Source of the DNA: an uncultured Alteromonadaceae bacterium
GTDB lineage: Bacteria; Pseudomonadota; Gammaproteobacteria; Enterobacterales; Alteromonadaceae
Length of the DNA stretch: 32,586 nt
NCBI GenBank assembly: GCA_938085045.1
Contig: CALKGI010000034.1
Span: 1-32,586 of the forward strand
Reading direction: 5' to 3'
Shown piece after piece: positions 15,963 through 23,847 of the stretch. Below the pieces are notes generated by a model. That model was not told the origin of the DNA. It worked only from the letters and a program-made list of their open reading frames with translations, and made no database searches. Both the position numbers and the translations under genes were made by a program. Each line of letters starts with the position of its first letter. The first letter of the stretch is position 1.

Positions 15963-16062
15963 GTAGGTTGTGGTTGATGAGCGAAGCGAAGAAGCCCAGC
16001 TTTGTATAAACAATTACTAATGCTCGAAAATGTTGGGCTTCGCAAGCTCAACCACAACCTAC
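15963..16062. repeat. palindromic repeat element (MITE/REP-like), 100 bp
   Basis: GTAGGTTGTGGTTGA (15963-15977) is repeated as a perfect inverted copy (16048-16062). Inside, GAGCGAAGCGAAGAAGCCCAGC on the left pairs imperfectly with GTTGGGCTTCGCAAGC on the right. The centre is AT-rich and there is no gene. This type of GTAGGTTG...GCGAAGCCCA hairpin is familiar from scattered gammaproteobacterial repeats; copy number here is unknown. It occupies the first half of the 472-bp gap before the AAA ATPase gene. Confidence 0.65.
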
Positions 16063-16134
16063 AAAACAACAAAGCTGAGACTTAAGTCAACAGCATTGTC
16101 GGTTCCCTCGGACCATTCTACGTTTAGGTAAAAA

Positions 16135-16283
16135 TTACATTTTGAGGGTTTCGAGTTTACATTTTGAGATATTTTAAATTTACATTTTGAGCAATATGTA
16201 AATTACATTATGAGTATAATAAAAATCCTTTAATGAGCTATTTTAATTTTACATTTTGAGCTATTATTAACTTACATTTTGAG
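16135..16283 (+). repeat. array of seven 22-23 bp phased direct repeats (iteron-like)
   Basis: The core TTACATTTTGAG starts at 16135, 16157, 16180, 16249 and 16272 without a mismatch and at 16203 with one (TTACATTATGAG). A degenerate seventh copy at 16226 (TCCTTTAATGAG) keeps the TGAG end in exact register. Start-to-start distances are 22, 23, 23, 23, 23 and 23 bp, about two helical turns, so the cores lie on one DNA face. Only 11 AT-rich bases lie between cores, too short for CRISPR spacers. The array ends 26 bp before the start of an ATPase with a helix-turn-helix. It looks like a protein-binding array. The repeats are seen directly; autoregulation is inferred. Confidence 0.95.
16215..16220 (+). 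promoter_or_regulatory. perfect -10 box inside the repeat array
   Basis: TATAAT lies between the fourth and fifth repeat cores. No good -35 box is found 16-18 bp upstream, so it may need an activator. RNA would start near 16227, on the degenerate fifth repeat, with four repeats upstream and two downstream. Confidence 0.45.
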
Positions 16284-16309
16284 CAAAATATTAGCCAATT
16301 AAAACCACC

Positions 16310-17533
16310 ATGCAATATAGAAAGCGCGCCTTGCAAGTACAGATTCAAGAAGCCATGCTTGATACCTCGGTCATCGCTATCACAGGTGCAAGGCGCTCTG
16401 GTAAAAGCACTTTGATTCAACAACTCATTCCAAGCGATACCAGTTATGTTTCATTAGATGACTCGACCATACTGACATTAGCCAAAAATGATCCCCAGAC
16501 TTTAATCGAAATGTATCCCCCGCCACTTGCCATTGACGAGATTCAAAAAGCACCAGAGCTGATCACAGCCATTAAGCTGTATGTAGACATCACCCAAGAG
16601 CCGGGTTCATTTATGCTCACCGGGTCAGCCAATTTAATGACGATACCCAAATTAGCAGAGTCATTGTCTGGTCGCGTAGAGTTGCTCACTTTACACCCAT
16701 TCACTCAAGCTGAAATTAAAGGTTTAGACAGCTCTTTTCTCAATAAACTCGTCACTAATGATTTTCGCCACAATCCAGATGTATTACTCACCCAGGATGC
16801 GTTGGTTGAAATTATTGTCAACGGCGGTTATCCCCAAACCATAGAAAAACAACCCGCCCGCAGAAGTGCCTGGTTCAGGTCTTATATCAATACTTTGATA
16901 CAAAGAGATGTAAAAGAGGTTTTCGACATCGACAAAGCGCAAGAATTTAAATTGTTGTTGAAAACCATTGCGATATTAACTAGTGAAACTTGCAAAATAG
17001 ATTCACTGGCTTCAAGTGCCGGGTTATCAAGGCCTACAGTGATTAAATATATCGCCAGCCTTGAAGGGCTTTATTTGGCAAAACGTATACCTGCTTGGTA
17101 TACCAATGAGTTAAAGCGACTCTCTAAAGCGCCCAAAATACATCTTATGGACACAGGTATAGTAGCGCACCTTCGCGGTCTAACAGCGCAAAAACTGCTA
17201 ATGGACAGAACCCAATTGGGTAGTTTGTTAGAAACCTTGGTGGCAACAGAGCTAATTAAACTTACCAGCAATTCACCAGAAGATTTTGACCTCTTCCACT
17301 ATCGATCACTAGACGGAGACGAAGTTGACTTTATTCTTACCACCAATGATGGAAAAAAAGTCGGTATAGAAGTCAAAGCAGGTGCGACCTACCATCAAAA
17401 ATGGACCAAACCAATGCAAAAGCTAATAGATAAAAACCTCATTGACCATGGTTTTATCATCTACACAGGCGTTCACACCGTACCTTTGCCGACAAAAATA
17501 ACCTTACTGCCCATTGGCCATTTATTTTATTAA
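16310..17533 (+). CDS. AAA ATPase with helix-turn-helix and DUF4143 nuclease-like domain
   Basis: 407 residues. The N-terminal AAA_14 domain has Walker A GARRSGKST (26-34), Walker B LAIDE (72-76) and a sensor-like FMLTGSANLM (101-110). A helix-turn-helix follows, about residues 228-258 (IDSLASSAGLSRPTVIKYIASLEG). The C-terminal DUF4143 region has a PD-(D/E)xK pattern: E309 in GSLLETLV, D340 in GDEVDFIL, and E354-V-K356 in IEVKAG; all expected catalytic residues are present. The family is common in bacteria and archaea, often as an isolated variable gene, and its function is not settled; ideas include defence or mobile-element roles. No ribosome binding site is visible before the ATG. The gene directly follows an array of phased direct repeats that the helix-turn-helix could bind. 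Confidence 0.9.
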   Translation: MQYRKRALQVQIQEAMLDTSVIAITGARRSGKSTLIQQLIPSDTSYVSLDDSTILTLAKNDPQTLIEMYPPPLAIDEIQKAPELITAIKLYVDITQEPGSFMLTGSANLMTIPKLAESLSGRVELLTLHPFTQAEIKGLDSSFLNKLVTNDFRHNPDVLLTQDALVEIIVNGGYPQTIEKQPARRSAWFRSYINTLIQRDVKEVFDIDKAQEFKLLLKTIAILTSETCKIDSLASSAGLSRPTVIKYIASLEGLYLAKRIPAWYTNELKRLSKAPKIHLMDTGIVAHLRGLTAQKLLMDRTQLGSLLETLVATELIKLTSNSPEDFDLFHYRSLDGDEVDFILTTNDGKKVGIEVKAGATYHQKWTKPMQKLIDKNLIDHGFIIYTGVHTVPLPTKITLLPIGHLFY

Positions 17534-17640
17534 GTATCATTCGGACCTGTTATCCATTCGAGTTGTAACACCTTGGCAGCAGATCAGATCTTAGACTAAA
17601 GTTAACTTACACATCAAACACTCACAAGGCCTGTAAATAA

Positions 17641-18678
17641 GTGAAAAATAACAATAAAAATGAAACAACACTCGCCTTAGAAATCGAAAAACGAGAAACA
17701 CTTGAGCTTAAAGTAAAACTATATGAAGACCTGCTTCTGCATCAAACAGACATTTTGGAACAAAACCAAGAAGAAATTCAAGATCACCTGTGCATCATCA
17801 AATTTCAAGCACAATACAATGAAGCGCAAAATAGAAGACTAACCGAGCGCAGTCATGAACTCCGTACTTACTACGGTGCAATTCAAGGGCTCAGTGAAGT
17901 CACAAGACTCATCACCTTTAGTGAGATAGACAGACAATTTGGCCAACTAGCACTGCAAATTAAGGCATTCAATGAGCTAAACAATGTCCACTCGAGCGAA
18001 ACCGATTTAAAAGCCGTTGAATCAAAAATCAAAGAAATTGAATCTTTAGAATTAAGCATTTCTAAATCATTAATTCAGGCCAGTGCCAATCTGGTGATCA
18101 TAGAACAAAGCAGTAAAGCCGGCGTGATATACAGCAGTTTAATTTTGGATGAAAGTGAAATATCCCAAGGGACAGAAGTTGAAACCAATACCGTCGATTT
18201 TGACGAGTGCATTGCACAATCTGTCGAGATGTTCAAAGAGGGCAAGTTGGCAATGAAAGAAATCACCCTCAAATGCAAATTTGAGCCGGTTGGACAAATC
18301 CAGTCTTCAAAATATCATCTGAGAATTATCATCAACAACCTCATTGCCAACGCAATCAATTATACGCCGCAAAATGGCAATATCACCTTAATAGTCACCG
18401 TCAAAATTGAGCAAGGCGTGCAGAGTCTAGTATTTATCGTTCAAGACAGCGGCGAAGGTATATCTGAAAAAAACATCAATAAAATTCGCGAAAAATTTAA
18501 ATCCAGAGAAGACAACGAAAACTTCGAACGCTTAAGCAGTTCTTCCACCCAAGGTTCAGGTGTTGGCTTGCTCAATGTACTACGTTGCGTTGAAACACTT
18601 AAAGGTGAAATTGGTGTTAAAAGCCGCGGCATTGGTCAGGGATCAACTTTTGTCGTTACCATCCCTCTGAATCAATAA
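17641..18678 (+). CDS. cytosolic histidine kinase without sensor domain
   Basis: 345 residues starting with GTG (MKNNNKNETT). There is no signal peptide or membrane segment. Residues about 10-70 form a charged coiled coil. The phosphorylation motif is SHELRTYYGAIQG with H72; the proline normally following ELRT is Y. Next comes a helical segment, then a full HATPase_c domain: NNLIANAINYT (N box), DSGEGI (near 270-275), GSGVGLLNVL (G2) and GQGSTFVVTIP. It has no PAS, HAMP or receiver domain, and no response regulator lies beside it except the receiver inside the hybrid kinase that starts 108 bp downstream. Joint function with that hybrid kinase is plausible from position only. No strong ribosome binding site was found, so the start is moderately certain. 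Confidence 0.85.
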   Translation: MKNNNKNETTLALEIEKRETLELKVKLYEDLLLHQTDILEQNQEEIQDHLCIIKFQAQYNEAQNRRLTERSHELRTYYGAIQGLSEVTRLITFSEIDRQFGQLALQIKAFNELNNVHSSETDLKAVESKIKEIESLELSISKSLIQASANLVIIEQSSKAGVIYSSLILDESEISQGTEVETNTVDFDECIAQSVEMFKEGKLAMKEITLKCKFEPVGQIQSSKYHLRIIINNLIANAINYTPQNGNITLIVTVKIEQGVQSLVFIVQDSGEGISEKNINKIREKFKSREDNENFERLSSSSTQGSGVGLLNVLRCVETLKGEIGVKSRGIGQGSTFVVTIPLNQ

Positions 18679-18786
18679 ACTTGGGCTTTAGAGCCAGCTC
18701 TAGGAGAAATTATTCTACTGAAATTAACAACCCGCACGATTGAACTCAAACCCCTTTTGCCAATTACACTATTGCTCAGTTAAACT

Positions 18787-21700
18787 ATGCTCTATAACAC
18801 CTCAACAGAAACATCCAACAACGACATGCGCCTATCATTCTTGCTGTTTTTATTATTACTACCATGGTTAGTATCGGCGACCTCAGTTTCTGCGCATTTT
18901 GAACGGCTGTCGGTGACAGAAGGTATGTCGCAAAGCTCGACTTTTGCTACCTTACAAGACGCTCAGGGATTTATGTGGTTTGCTACAGAAGATGGCCTTA
19001 ATCGCTATGATGGCTACCAGTTTATTCATTATCGGCATGACAGTGATGACCCAAGTTCTTTGTCGAGCAGTTATATTACCGCGCTGTTCGAAGACGCTGA
19101 AAAAAACCTGTGGGTCGGAACCATCGATACAGGACTGAACCGATTCGATGCGAAACAACAACGATTTGAGCGTTTTGCCCATGACCCGGATGATCCCACA
19201 AGTTTAAGTAGCAACCGCGTCACCACAATTTCACAAGACCACCAAGGTACTCTATGGGTCGGTAGCAGTAATGGGTTAAGCGCGCGAAAACTAGGTCAAG
19301 CGAGTTTCAAACAGTATAAACATAACCCGTTAGACCCACACAGTTTAAGCCACGATAACATCAGCAATGTCTTTACCGACAGCAAAGGCGTGGTATGGGT
19401 TTCCACTTTAGGTGGTGGCATAAACAGGTTTGATGCCAGCACCGGTAATTTTGAACACTTTAGTCCAACACCCCCAAACCAAAACCCGCGTCCTGAAGAT
19501 TTTGTGTTCACCTCGTTTGAAGATGCACAAGGCAAACTTTGGTCGGGCTCAGTCAAAGGATTATCCTATTTTAATACCGCAACCGAGCAATTTGTCGATG
19601 TTAAGCTTTCCATCCCTATCACTCAAGGGAGACCGGGCATAGGCGTTTTCAATATTGGCCAAGACCCCAAAGGCAATTTATGGATAGCCACCAATGAAGG
19701 CGGCGTTCATCAATTCAATCCTAAAACAACGCAATTGACTCACTATCACTACCAAAATACCGACTCAAACAGTCTCAGCGGCGATATCGTACTATCAATT
19801 GATACTGATTCAAAAGGACTGTTGTGGATAGGCACTCAAGGGGCGGGCGTCAATAAACTCAATACTCGGCGACTACGATTTGGCCACGTTAAACACAACC
19901 CGCACGACCCCACTAGCCTTAATTACGACAACCTCACTTCATTCAGTCAAGATGCACAAGGTAACCTTTGGATAGGCACTTCTCACCGAGGTGTAAATAA
20001 GAAAGAACAAAAGCTCAACAGCCACAACCCAGGCTTTGAAACGCTGGAGAATGACCCCAACGACCCCTTCAGCTTAAGTAACAATGTTGTCAATGCCGTG
20101 TCGCAAGGTGCCAATGGCACTATGTGGGTTGGCACAGTTAATGGACTCAATCACTACAATCCACTCGATGGTCGCTTTACCCGTTACAGCTATGACCCAT
20201 CACAACCCGAAAGCCTAAACAACAACTTTATCATTCACCTGCTTTATGATAGTAAAGGCACTTTATGGGTAGCAACTCGCTTCGGATTATACCGATTCAA
20301 ACCAGAATCGAAGACCTTCGAAGCCCTACTGCATGACCCATCCAATTCCAATAGCCTGAGTGACAATTCCATAATGAGGGTTTTTGAAGACAACAAAGGT
20401 TTTTTCTGGATAGCCACGATTAATGGTTTAAACCAATATGACCCAAAAAACAAACGTTTTATCCGCTACCACCATGATAAAAACGACCCGACCAGTTTAA
20501 GTCACAATGGCGTTATCAGTATCGCTCAAGACGATGGCGGTACCCTTTGGGTAGGCACCAATAGCGGTTTAAACAAATTTGACTCGCAAGCTCAAAACTT
20601 TAAACAGTACCGGGCAAAAGACGGTTTGCCTAACGACGTTGTTTATGCCGTTTTGCCTGACAACCAAGGCAACCTGTGGCTCAGTACCAATGCAGGTCTA
20701 TCAAAATTCAATCCAAAAACGCAAATATTTAAAAACTTTGATGTCAACGATGGCCTACAAAACAACGAGTTTAATGCCAATGCGGCCTTTAAAAGCAGCA
20801 GTGGCGAACTCTTTTTTGGCGGTATTAATGGTTACAACCATTTTTATCCCAACACCATCACTGATGACACCCTGCCGCCCAAGGTGGTTTTAACTGAGTT
20901 TTTGTTGTTCAACCAGAGCGTGCCAGTAATGAATCCTACTGAGGCATCTAAACAAAAAGCGCGATTCACCCTACCTCAATCCATTGGCACGTTGAAAGAC
21001 CTAACGCTGGACCACAAACACAATTTATTGACCTTTGAGTTTGCCGCGCTTGATTTTTCTAACCCAATGAAAAATAGCTATGCGTATAAACTCGATGGAC
21101 AAGACCAAAACTGGATCACCGCCAGCGCCAAAAACCGCCGAGCAACCTATACCAATCTGGCGGCAGGTGACTATACCTTACGAGTAAAAGCAGCCAATCC
21201 CGATGGTTATTGGAATGAGCAAGGCACGTCTATCAACATACACATCAACCCTGCCCCATGGTTATCGTGGTGGGCTTACACACTATACAGCCTGTTGGCT
21301 AGCGTTATGATGTATGGCGTGTATCATTACCAAATCGCACGCTTGAGGCTACGCAACGAGCAACGAAAAATTCAAAGTGAACGCTCGGTTCATCAGCGAC
21401 TCAAGCAGGTAGATAAACTCAAAGATTCTTTTTTGGCCAATACCTCACACGAATTACGCACCCCATTAAATGGCATAATAGGTCTGGCCGAATCTTTGGT
21501 CGACGGCATTGCCGGCCCCTTACCCGACAAAGCCAACAAAAATCTTAATATGGTGGTCACCAGCGGAAAACGCCTCGCCAATCTAGTCAATGACATTCTC
21601 GACCTATCTAAATTGAAACACGCCAGTATGGTGCTCAATACTCGCAACGTCGATATTCATGCGCTGGCTGATGTCGTGTTAACCCTGTCTAAACCTTTGG

Positions 21701-23421
21701 TTGGCGATAAAGACCTAACGCTAGTCAATGCCGTACCAACCGAATTACCAGTGGTCGAAGCCGATGAAGACAGGTTGTTGCAAATCATGCACAATTTGGT
21801 TGGCAACGCGATAAAATTTACCGACAACGGTTCAGTCAGAATCAATGCTTTTGTCATGGATGAACACATAAAAATCAGCATCACCGACAGCGGTATTGGC
21901 ATAGAAGCTGACAAGTTTGCCACTATATTTAATGCCTTTGAACAAGTACAAGATGATGCCCAGCAAGCCTATGGCGGCACAGGCCTTGGTTTGTCAATCA
22001 CTCGCCAATTGGTTTCGCTTCACGGCGGCACCATAGACGTACGTTCAGTCACTGGCGAAGGTTCGGTATTCACTTTTTCACTGCCATTGGGGCCACACCA
22101 GCACCAAACCACCAGCCCAGCGCAAGAGCTTGAATTGGCCGAGTTACCTATGGTACCCACACCAAAACATGTTATGGAACCATCAACCAGCAATAACACT
22201 TTCGAACCCAGCCTCGATGGCAGCAAGTTTCGGCTGTTGCTTGTCGACGATGAACCGATTAATTTACAGGTGTTGAACAACCACCTATCGTTACACAATT
22301 ACCAACTCGTTGAGGCCAACGATGGCTTGCAGGCCCTTGATGCACTCGAACACAACGGCCCGTTTGACTTAGTGTTGTTAGATATCATGATGCCCAAATT
22401 ATCGGGTTATGAGGTGTGCAAAAAAATCAGGCAGACCCATTCGGTCAGTGAATTGCCCGTCATATTTTTGACTGCGCAAAATCAGGTCGATAACCTAATA
22501 CAGGGTTTTTCTATAGGCGGTAACGATCATCTAACCAAACCGGTCGACAAACACGAATTGCTGGCAAGGGTCGAAACACACCTCAAATTACACGATATTA
22601 ACCGCAACTTAGAAGACAAGGTCGAACAGCGCACCCATGAAATTTTAGCCACCCAGAAAAAACTGATATTGTCTGAAAAACTGGCCTCACTCGGTACACT
22701 GATGGCCGGGGTTGCCCATGAGATCAACAACCCAACCAATTTTGTCAGTGTTTGCGTCCATACCCTCGAATCAGACCTTGCCGACTGCCGCGCATTTATC
22801 TACCAGCTCGCCGGAGCAGATGCAGAACAAAGTGTACTCGACAGTTTTGCAGCGCAATTTGACCCACTAGAAAAACACTTGTCTATGCTCAAAGATGGGA
22901 GTGAGCGAATCAAAACCATCGTCAAAGATTTAAAAACATCAACACACATGAACGATGAAGACAAAACAACAGCGACAATCACCGACATTATTCAAACAAC
23001 AGTCAACTTGATTGGCGCCAAATATAAACAACAAATACAATTGCTGACTGACTTTATCGATCACCCGGTCATCAGCTGTTATCCCGCCAAACTCAATCAA
23101 GTGTTTATGAACTTAATTGTCAATGCTTGCGATGCTTTACTGCTAGACGAGGGCAAGAATGAAAGCACAAAACAAGTCATTATTCGTTGTCGGCTAAAGG
23201 GCAGTTGGGTGGAGATCACAGTTAAAGACAACGGCTGCGGGATGGATGAATCAACCAAAAGCCAATTGTTCGAACCATTTTTTACCACCAAAGGCATTGA
23301 TGAAGGCACCGGATTGGGGTTGTCGATATCCTATGACATTGTACAAAAACACGGGGGTGATTTAACGGTAGAATCTACGCTAGATATTGGAACAGAGTTT
23401 ACTTTGATGTTGCCGGTATGA
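18787..23421 (+). CDS. periplasmic-propeller hybrid sensor with two histidine kinase cores and one receiver
   Basis: 1,544 residues. A signal sequence (RLSFLLFLLLLPWLVSATSVSA, about 15-36) is followed by 12-14 Reg_prop repeats (pattern DPTSLS...I..D..G.LWVGT..GLN), enough for two seven-bladed propellers (about 37-690). A Y_Y_Y domain (about 740-820) and one membrane helix (about 825-848) follow. The cytosol holds kinase 1 (SHELRTPLNG, H888; NLVGNAIKF; GGTGLGLSI), a receiver (LLVDDEP; phospho-acceptor D1199 in LLDIMMPK; K in LTKPVD), a coiled coil, then kinase 2 of NtrB type (GVAHEINNP, H1311; NACDAL; DNGCGMD; FEPFFTTKG). No DNA-binding domain is present, unlike Bacteroidetes sugar sensors. 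The propeller part presumably senses a periplasmic ligand. An alternative start at 18826 lies directly before the signal sequence. Confidence 0.92.
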   Translation: MLYNTSTETSNNDMRLSFLLFLLLLPWLVSATSVSAHFERLSVTEGMSQSSTFATLQDAQGFMWFATEDGLNRYDGYQFIHYRHDSDDPSSLSSSYITALFEDAEKNLWVGTIDTGLNRFDAKQQRFERFAHDPDDPTSLSSNRVTTISQDHQGTLWVGSSNGLSARKLGQASFKQYKHNPLDPHSLSHDNISNVFTDSKGVVWVSTLGGGINRFDASTGNFEHFSPTPPNQNPRPEDFVFTSFEDAQGKLWSGSVKGLSYFNTATEQFVDVKLSIPITQGRPGIGVFNIGQDPKGNLWIATNEGGVHQFNPKTTQLTHYHYQNTDSNSLSGDIVLSIDTDSKGLLWIGTQGAGVNKLNTRRLRFGHVKHNPHDPTSLNYDNLTSFSQDAQGNLWIGTSHRGVNKKEQKLNSHNPGFETLENDPNDPFSLSNNVVNAVSQGANGTMWVGTVNGLNHYNPLDGRFTRYSYDPSQPESLNNNFIIHLLYDSKGTLWVATRFGLYRFKPESKTFEALLHDPSNSNSLSDNSIMRVFEDNKGFFWIATINGLNQYDPKNKRFIRYHHDKNDPTSLSHNGVISIAQDDGGTLWVGTNSGLNKFDSQAQNFKQYRAKDGLPNDVVYAVLPDNQGNLWLSTNAGLSKFNPKTQIFKNFDVNDGLQNNEFNANAAFKSSSGELFFGGINGYNHFYPNTITDDTLPPKVVLTEFLLFNQSVPVMNPTEASKQKARFTLPQSIGTLKDLTLDHKHNLLTFEFAALDFSNPMKNSYAYKLDGQDQNWITASAKNRRATYTNLAAGDYTLRVKAANPDGYWNEQGTSINIHINPAPWLSWWAYTLYSLLASVMMYGVYHYQIARLRLRNEQRKIQSERSVHQRLKQVDKLKDSFLANTSHELRTPLNGIIGLAESLVDGIAGPLPDKANKNLNMVVTSGKRLANLVNDILDLSKLKHASMVLNTRNVDIHALADVVLTLSKPLVGDKDLTLVNAVPTELPVVEADEDRLLQIMHNLVGNAIKFTDNGSVRINAFVMDEHIKISITDSGIGIEADKFATIFNAFEQVQDDAQQAYGGTGLGLSITRQLVSLHGGTIDVRSVTGEGSVFTFSLPLGPHQHQTTSPAQELELAELPMVPTPKHVMEPSTSNNTFEPSLDGSKFRLLLVDDEPINLQVLNNHLSLHNYQLVEANDGLQALDALEHNGPFDLVLLDIMMPKLSGYEVCKKIRQTHSVSELPVIFLTAQNQVDNLIQGFSIGGNDHLTKPVDKHELLARVETHLKLHDINRNLEDKVEQRTHEILATQKKLILSEKLASLGTLMAGVAHEINNPTNFVSVCVHTLESDLADCRAFIYQLAGADAEQSVLDSFAAQFDPLEKHLSMLKDGSERIKTIVKDLKTSTHMNDEDKTTATITDIIQTTVNLIGAKYKQQIQLLTDFIDHPVISCYPAKLNQVFMNLIVNACDALLLDEGKNESTKQVIIRCRLKGSWVEITVKDNGCGMDESTKSQLFEPFFTTKGIDEGTGLGLSISYDIVQKHGGDLTVESTLDIGTEFTLMLPV

Positions 23422-23473
23422 TACTAAAGTTTGCCGTTTGTCTCGTATTAACTACAAATGACCGTGAATTAGA

Positions 23474-23502
23474 TTGAACTTTTTTAGCAACACGGTTACT
23501 AT
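23474..23502 (+). promoter_or_regulatory. candidate promoter of the small gene at 23616
   Basis: TTGAAC (23474-23479), 17 bp, then TACTAT (23497-23502). RNA would start near 23509, giving a leader of about 107 bases and, with the terminator at 23788-23814, a transcript of about 305 bases. Confidence 0.5.
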
Positions 23503-23615
23503 TTAATCGTTAACTCGTCAAAAGGGATGCAGGTAAAACAATCCATTTTCTCGATAGACCGTAGTAGATAAACCAAGCGGGTTTGTCAGTGTATTCAGTA
23601 AAAAAGGAAGTTGTA

Positions 23616-23780
23616 ATGATCAAAGAAACCTCAAATCAATCTAATTTTTTCCATTCATTGCTATCTGGATGGCAGTCTTTATTCCACAAATCTTCAATCA
23701 ATGAAAAATCACAACCGAGTTCATCATTTTGTAAATGGTCAAAACGCATGGATGATCGTTGTCAGCATACCGATAGGTAA
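23616..23780 (+). CDS. small unknown protein, 54 residues
   Basis: Begins MIKETSNQSNFFHSLLSGWQ and ends CQHTDR. It is polar and basic, with two cysteines (in FCKWSK and DRCQH) and no membrane helix; residues 10-24 could form an amphipathic helix. AGGAAG (23604-23609) is well placed before this ATG; the in-frame start at 23583 would lack a ribosome binding site. A terminator follows 8 bp after the stop and a promoter-like pair lies upstream, so it looks like a one-gene transcript. I recognise no family. The transcript might also act as a small RNA. Confidence 0.55.
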   Translation: MIKETSNQSNFFHSLLSGWQSLFHKSSINEKSQPSSSFCKWSKRMDDRCQHTDR

Positions 23781-23787
23781 TGATAAG

Positions 23788-23814
23788 GTGGGCAAACGTT
23801 TGTGCCCACTTTTT
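23788..23814 (+). terminator. intrinsic terminator
   Basis: GTGGGCA (23788-23794), an 8-base loop, TGCCCAC (23803-23809) and TTTTT (23810-23814). It lies directly after the small gene; the DUF4132 gene converges from the right and ends at 23848. Confidence 0.85.
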
Positions 23815-23847
23815 ACCATCGCACCACGGCTTTATTTCGAGTCAATA

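Noticed and set aside
16135-16283. CRISPR array
   Set aside because: Repeat core is 12 bp and spacers are only 11 AT-rich bases; no cas genes are near.
23425-23451. TAAAGTTT as the -35 of a second FliA promoter
   Set aside because: The sequence 11 bp downstream (CGTATTAA) matches GCCGATAA at only three positions.
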